Below are positions 61,930 to 64,000 of a DNA stretch of 64,000 nucleotides, piece after piece (position 1 is the first letter of the stretch; each line of letters begins with the position of its first letter). The notes below the pieces were generated by a model. The model did not search any database. It worked only from the letters and a program-made list of their open reading frames with translations, and was not told the DNA's origin. Made by a program: the position numbers and the translations under genes. The stretch comes from Deltaproteobacteria bacterium (GTDB taxonomy: Bacteria; Myxococcota_A; Polyangia; Polyangiales; Polyangiaceae): contig JACRCQ010000014.1 in assembly GCA_016218915.1 (NCBI GenBank), positions 17,908 to 81,907 of the forward strand. Reading direction: 5' to 3'.

Positions 61930-61948
61930 GTCGGACTAACCTTCCGAC
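61930..61948 (-). other. Small hairpin between rplK and rplA
   Basis: GTCGGA and TCCGAC form a 6-bp stem with a 7-base loop, 17 bases after the rplK stop, in the 104-base gap before rplA. It could be an mRNA processing or L1-binding structure; there is no T-tract. Confidence 0.4.
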
Positions 61949-61964
61949 AGGATCGTGTGATCGT

Positions 61965-62405
61965 TCAGTCCTCGATCTTGATGCCCATCGAACGGGCCGT
62001 GCCCGCAATCGACTTCATCGCGGACTCGACGTTCGTCGTGTTCATGTCGCGCATCTTCAGCTCCGCGAGCTCGCGCAGCTGCTTGGTCGTGACTGACCCG
62101 ACCTTCTGCTTGTTCGGTTCCTTCGCTCCAGCGCCCGGCTTCTTGCTCGTCGGCAGCCCTGCAGCCTTCTTGAGCAGCACCGACGCCGGCGGCGTCTTGA
62201 GCACGAACGAGAACGACCGGTCTGCGTAGACCGTGATCACCACCGGGATGATCATGTCGCCCTGGCTCGCGGTCTTGGCGTTGAAATCCTTGCAGAATTG
62301 CATGATGTTCACGCCGTGCTGGCCCAGTGCAGGACCTACCGGCGGCGAAGGATTCGCCTTGCCCGCCGGAAGCTGAAGCTTGATGTAGCCTGTTACTTTC
62401 TTCAT
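61965..62405 (-). CDS. rplK: 50S ribosomal protein L11
   Basis: This 146-residue protein has the N-terminal motif [34 protein letters not shown], the thiostrepton-binding Pro-rich helix region, and the C-terminal rRNA-binding domain ([40 protein letters not shown]). It binds 23S rRNA at the factor-binding site. Confidence 0.99.
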   Translation of the reverse strand: MKKVTGYIKLQLPAGKANPSPPVGPALGQHGVNIMQFCKDFNAKTASQGDMIIPVVITVYADRSFSFVLKTPPASVLLKKAAGLPTSKKPGAGAKEPNKQKVGSVTTKQLRELAELKMRDMNTTNVESAMKSIAGTARSMGIKIED

Positions 62406-62433
62406 GACCGTCTCTCGCTCCTACAGACATTTC

Positions 62434-62464
62434 CCGGAGCCCGTCGCGTGCGCTCACGCTCCGG
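62434..62464 (-). other. Hairpin between nusG and rplK
   Basis: CCGGAGC and GCTCCGG form a 7-bp stem enclosing a smaller CGTG/CACG stem, inside the 71-base gap from nusG to rplK. There is no T-tract on the minus strand. It may be a pause or processing site separating the secE-nusG and ribosomal parts of the operon. Confidence 0.45.
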
Positions 62465-62476
62465 CAAGCCGTAGTC

Positions 62477-63007
62477 CTAGCGCTTCTCTACCTGGCTGAA
62501 TTCCAACTCCACCGGTGTCGCACGACCGAAGATGGAGACCTTCACCCTCAGCTTCTGTTTCTCCGGCTTCACCTCTTCCACCGTGCCGGAGAAATTCGCA
62601 AACGCTCCGTCGATCACCCGTACCTCGTCGCCTTCCTCGAACGATACCCGAGGCTTCGGCTTGATCGTCCCCTCCACCATCCCCTTGCGCAGCCCCTCGA
62701 TCTCCGGCGGCTTGACCGGCGTCGGCGTCTGGTTGCCGATGAACCCAGTCACCCGCGCCGTCTCCTTGACCAGGTGCCAGCTCTTCTCGTCCATCTCCAT
62801 CTCGACGAACACGTAGCCAGGCAGGCTGGTCTTCTGGCGGACTCGCTGCTTGCCCCCAGCGCGCGCCTCTTGCACCGTCTCGGTCGGGATCAAGATCTCG
62901 CCGAACTGCTCCTCCATGGCGAACTGCTTGATCCGCTCCTGCAACGAAGCCTTAACTTTGGCTTCGTAGCCTGAATAGGTCTGGATGACGTACCACTTCT
63001 TGGCCAT
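62477..63007 (-). CDS. nusG: Transcription termination/antitermination factor NusG
   Basis: This 176-residue protein has the NGN domain (KKWYVIQTYSGYEAKVKASLQERI; KTSLPGYVFVEMEM; VTGFIGNQTPTPV) and the KOW domain (FEEGDEVRVIDGAFANFSGTVEEV). It binds RNA polymerase and couples transcription to Rho and to ribosomes. ATG at 63007 is used. The frame upstream belongs to the secE shadow. It lies 20 bases after secE. Confidence 0.98.
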   Translation of the reverse strand: MAKKWYVIQTYSGYEAKVKASLQERIKQFAMEEQFGEILIPTETVQEARAGGKQRVRQKTSLPGYVFVEMEMDEKSWHLVKETARVTGFIGNQTPTPVKPPEIEGLRKGMVEGTIKPKPRVSFEEGDEVRVIDGAFANFSGTVEEVKPEKQKLRVKVSIFGRATPVELEFSQVEKR

Positions 63008-63027
63008 GGCGGATCCGGCAGCGGCGG

Positions 63028-63564
63028 CTAGGCGCCGTACACGAGGTTGGTCACAAAGCCCCAGAATCGATCGAGCAGGGCAAGGTAGAAGGTGGCGACG
63101 AGGCTGGCGACGACGACGACGATGGTGCCGTTGGTGACTTCCTTCTTGCTCGGCCAGGTCACCTTCGCCATCTCCGCGGCCGACTCGTTCACCCACTGGC
63201 GGATGTCCTGACGGCGGTAGACGTAGACGAGCGCAGCGATGCCGATGACGCCGCCTGCGATGGTGGCCCACGTGTCGCGCTGGTCTTCGGTCATGCGCGT
63301 GAGCCACGCTGCCTTGTCGATCGCCCACTGCGATTCGGCGAGCTTGTTCCAGCCCGTCGCAATCGCTCGGCCCAGCACGTAGGCAACCGTGATCGCAGCC
63401 GCAAAGAATCCCGCCAGCACGTAGCGGGTCGCCCCAAGCTGGCTTGCCGCGGACGCCTGCTCGGCTTCTTCGCCGGTCAGCGCAAGAGGCTGCTGCTCAG
63501 GCTCCGGCTCTCCCGGCTCCTCGCGCTCTTCCTCTTCCTTCTTCTCGTCTTCGTCGACATCCAT
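63028..63564 (-). CDS. secE: Preprotein translocase subunit SecE, extended form
   Basis: This 178-residue protein is longer than the one-helix SecE of many bacteria. It has an acidic N-terminus of about 25 residues (runs of Glu and Asp). Two membrane helices come first (YVLAGFFAAAITVAYVLGRAIA, WATIAGGVIGIAALVYVY). The conserved amphipathic motif ESAAEMAKVTWPSKKEV and the final helix (TIVVVVASLVATFYLALLDRFW) follow. The last two elements are the essential SecE core that clamps SecY. Three helices resemble the enterobacterial form. Confidence 0.95.
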   Translation of the reverse strand: MDVDEDEKKEEEEREEPGEPEPEQQPLALTGEEAEQASAASQLGATRYVLAGFFAAAITVAYVLGRAIATGWNKLAESQWAIDKAAWLTRMTEDQRDTWATIAGGVIGIAALVYVYRRQDIRQWVNESAAEMAKVTWPSKKEVTNGTIVVVVASLVATFYLALLDRFWGFVTNLVYGA

Positions 63565-63596
63565 GGGGACTACACCTGCAGGCTACTTCGTCGAAG

Positions 63597-63669
63597 CAGG
63601 GGCGGAGGGACTCGAACCCCCGGCCTGCGGATTTGGAATCCGCTGCTCTACCAATTGAGCTACACCCCT
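63597..63669 (-). tRNA. trnW: tRNA-Trp (anticodon CCA)
   Basis: The minus strand folds as a complete cloverleaf of 73 bases. The acceptor stem is AGGGGTG/CGCCCCT. The D-arm is GCTCAATTGGTAGAGC. The anticodon arm is GCGGA-TTCCAAA-TCCGC with anticodon CCA. The T-arm is GGGGG-TTCGAGT-CCCTC. No CCA end is encoded. It sits between rpmG and secE, the normal place in this operon. Confidence 0.97.
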
Positions 63670-63694
63670 TTGTTCAGCTGTTTCTTCCGTCGTC

Positions 63695-63856
63695 CTACTT
63701 CGACTCCCGATGCAACGTGTGACGGTTGCATCGGGGGCAGAACTTCTTCAACTCCAAGGGCTTCGCTCCAGCCTTGCGCGCGCGTGTCGTCCGATAGTTC
63801 CGTCCCGCACATTCACTGCATGCGAGCACGATCGCTACGCGCCCTGTCGCTGCCAA
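63695..63856 (-). CDS. rpmG: 50S ribosomal protein L33
   Basis: This 53-residue protein has a TTG start preceded by GGAG, which lies in the end of tuf. The sequence has CSEC and CPRC, two CxxC pairs for zinc, and the L33 pattern NYRTTRARKAGAKPLELKKFCPRCNRHTLHRESK. An in-frame stop two codons upstream rules out a longer start. The four-Cys form is the zinc-binding type of L33. It begins three bases after the tuf stop. Confidence 0.93.
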   Translation of the reverse strand: MAATGRVAIVLACSECAGRNYRTTRARKAGAKPLELKKFCPRCNRHTLHRESK

Positions 63857-63859
63857 TTG

Positions 63860-64000
63860 CTACTCCACGACCTTGGTCACGACGCCGGCTCCGACGGTGC
63901 GTCCGCCTTCGCGAATCGCGAAGCGCATCTGCTCCTCCAAAGCCACCGGCGTGATCAGCGTCACGGCCATGTTCACGTTGTCGCCCGGCATGACCATCTT
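63860..64000 (-). CDS. tuf: Elongation factor Tu, C-terminal end (partial)
   Basis: The last 46 residues of EF-Tu are visible, ending with [45 protein letters not shown] and a TAG stop. This is the conserved beta-barrel domain 3 end. The gene continues beyond the right edge. tuf followed by rpmG, tRNA-Trp, secE and nusG is the common order. Confidence 0.97.
   Translation of the reverse strand, partial: KMVMPGDNVNMAVTLITPVALEEQMRFAIREGGRTVGAGVVTKVVE

Overview
The window is GC-rich bacterial chromosome and most likely comes from the Myxococcota (Polyangiales-like). Three things point there: secreted proteins ending in MYXO-CTERM-type tags (Cys, hydrophobic helix, Arg cluster); many lipoproteins and exported proteins with Gly/Ala/Ser- or Asp/Pro-rich linkers and Cys-rich modules; and an ECF sigma / membrane anti-sigma-like / exported protein cassette. 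No phage, IS transposase or CRISPR array was found.

Layout. 1-3.8 kb: the 5' part of a probable GxGYxYP-type exported protein, a surface beta-helix protein, a class 2 polyphosphate kinase, a hairpin-rich repeat with terminal inverted repeats, and a small hypothetical gene. 3.8-9.7 kb: a tightly coupled Tad/Flp-type secretion operon (cpaB, cpaC secretin, an FHA-tadA ATPase fusion, tadB, tadC) without a pilin. 9.8-15.6 kb: a lipoprotein propeller, a HAD 5'-nucleotidase and two translationally coupled M16-like proteins that both lack the zinc motif; a second copy of the repeat follows. 15.8-23.0 kb: the sigma cassette, then lipoproteins, a gluzincin and a sialate-esterase-like SGNH protein, with tandem sigma-54-like promoters before one lipoprotein. 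23.1-28.7 kb: a MurE C-terminal remnant, a trypsin-like lipoprotein with Asp-rich repeats, small lipoproteins and an RCC1 protein. 28.8-34.4 kb: a three-gene heavy-metal RND efflux operon. 34.5-36.2 kb: a leucine-rich-repeat protein.

36.2-43.0 kb is the most distinctive part. Four overlapping or closely spaced minus-strand genes (STAS-like protein, ThDP-dependent enzyme, START/SRPBCC-like protein, KAS III homologue with His replaced by Asn) sit behind a near-consensus sigma-54 promoter. A 1002-residue TPR-GAF-AAA+-Fis sigma-54 activator is divergently transcribed. I read this as a self-contained, sigma-54-controlled, uncharacterised small-molecule pathway.

43.2-51.1 kb carries more surface and envelope proteins: a MYXO-CTERM-like protein, a CHAP amidase, an L,D-transpeptidase-like protein, an OmpA/propeller lipoprotein, a decayed SDR gene and an alpha/beta hydrolase. 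51.4-64.0 kb is the conserved core operon on the minus strand: tuf (3' end), rpmG, tRNA-Trp, secE, nusG, rplK, rplA, rplJ, rplL, rpoB, rpoC. It has an rplL-rpoB attenuator-like hairpin and a clear intrinsic terminator after rpoC.

All calls come from reading motifs and context by eye; no database search was run.
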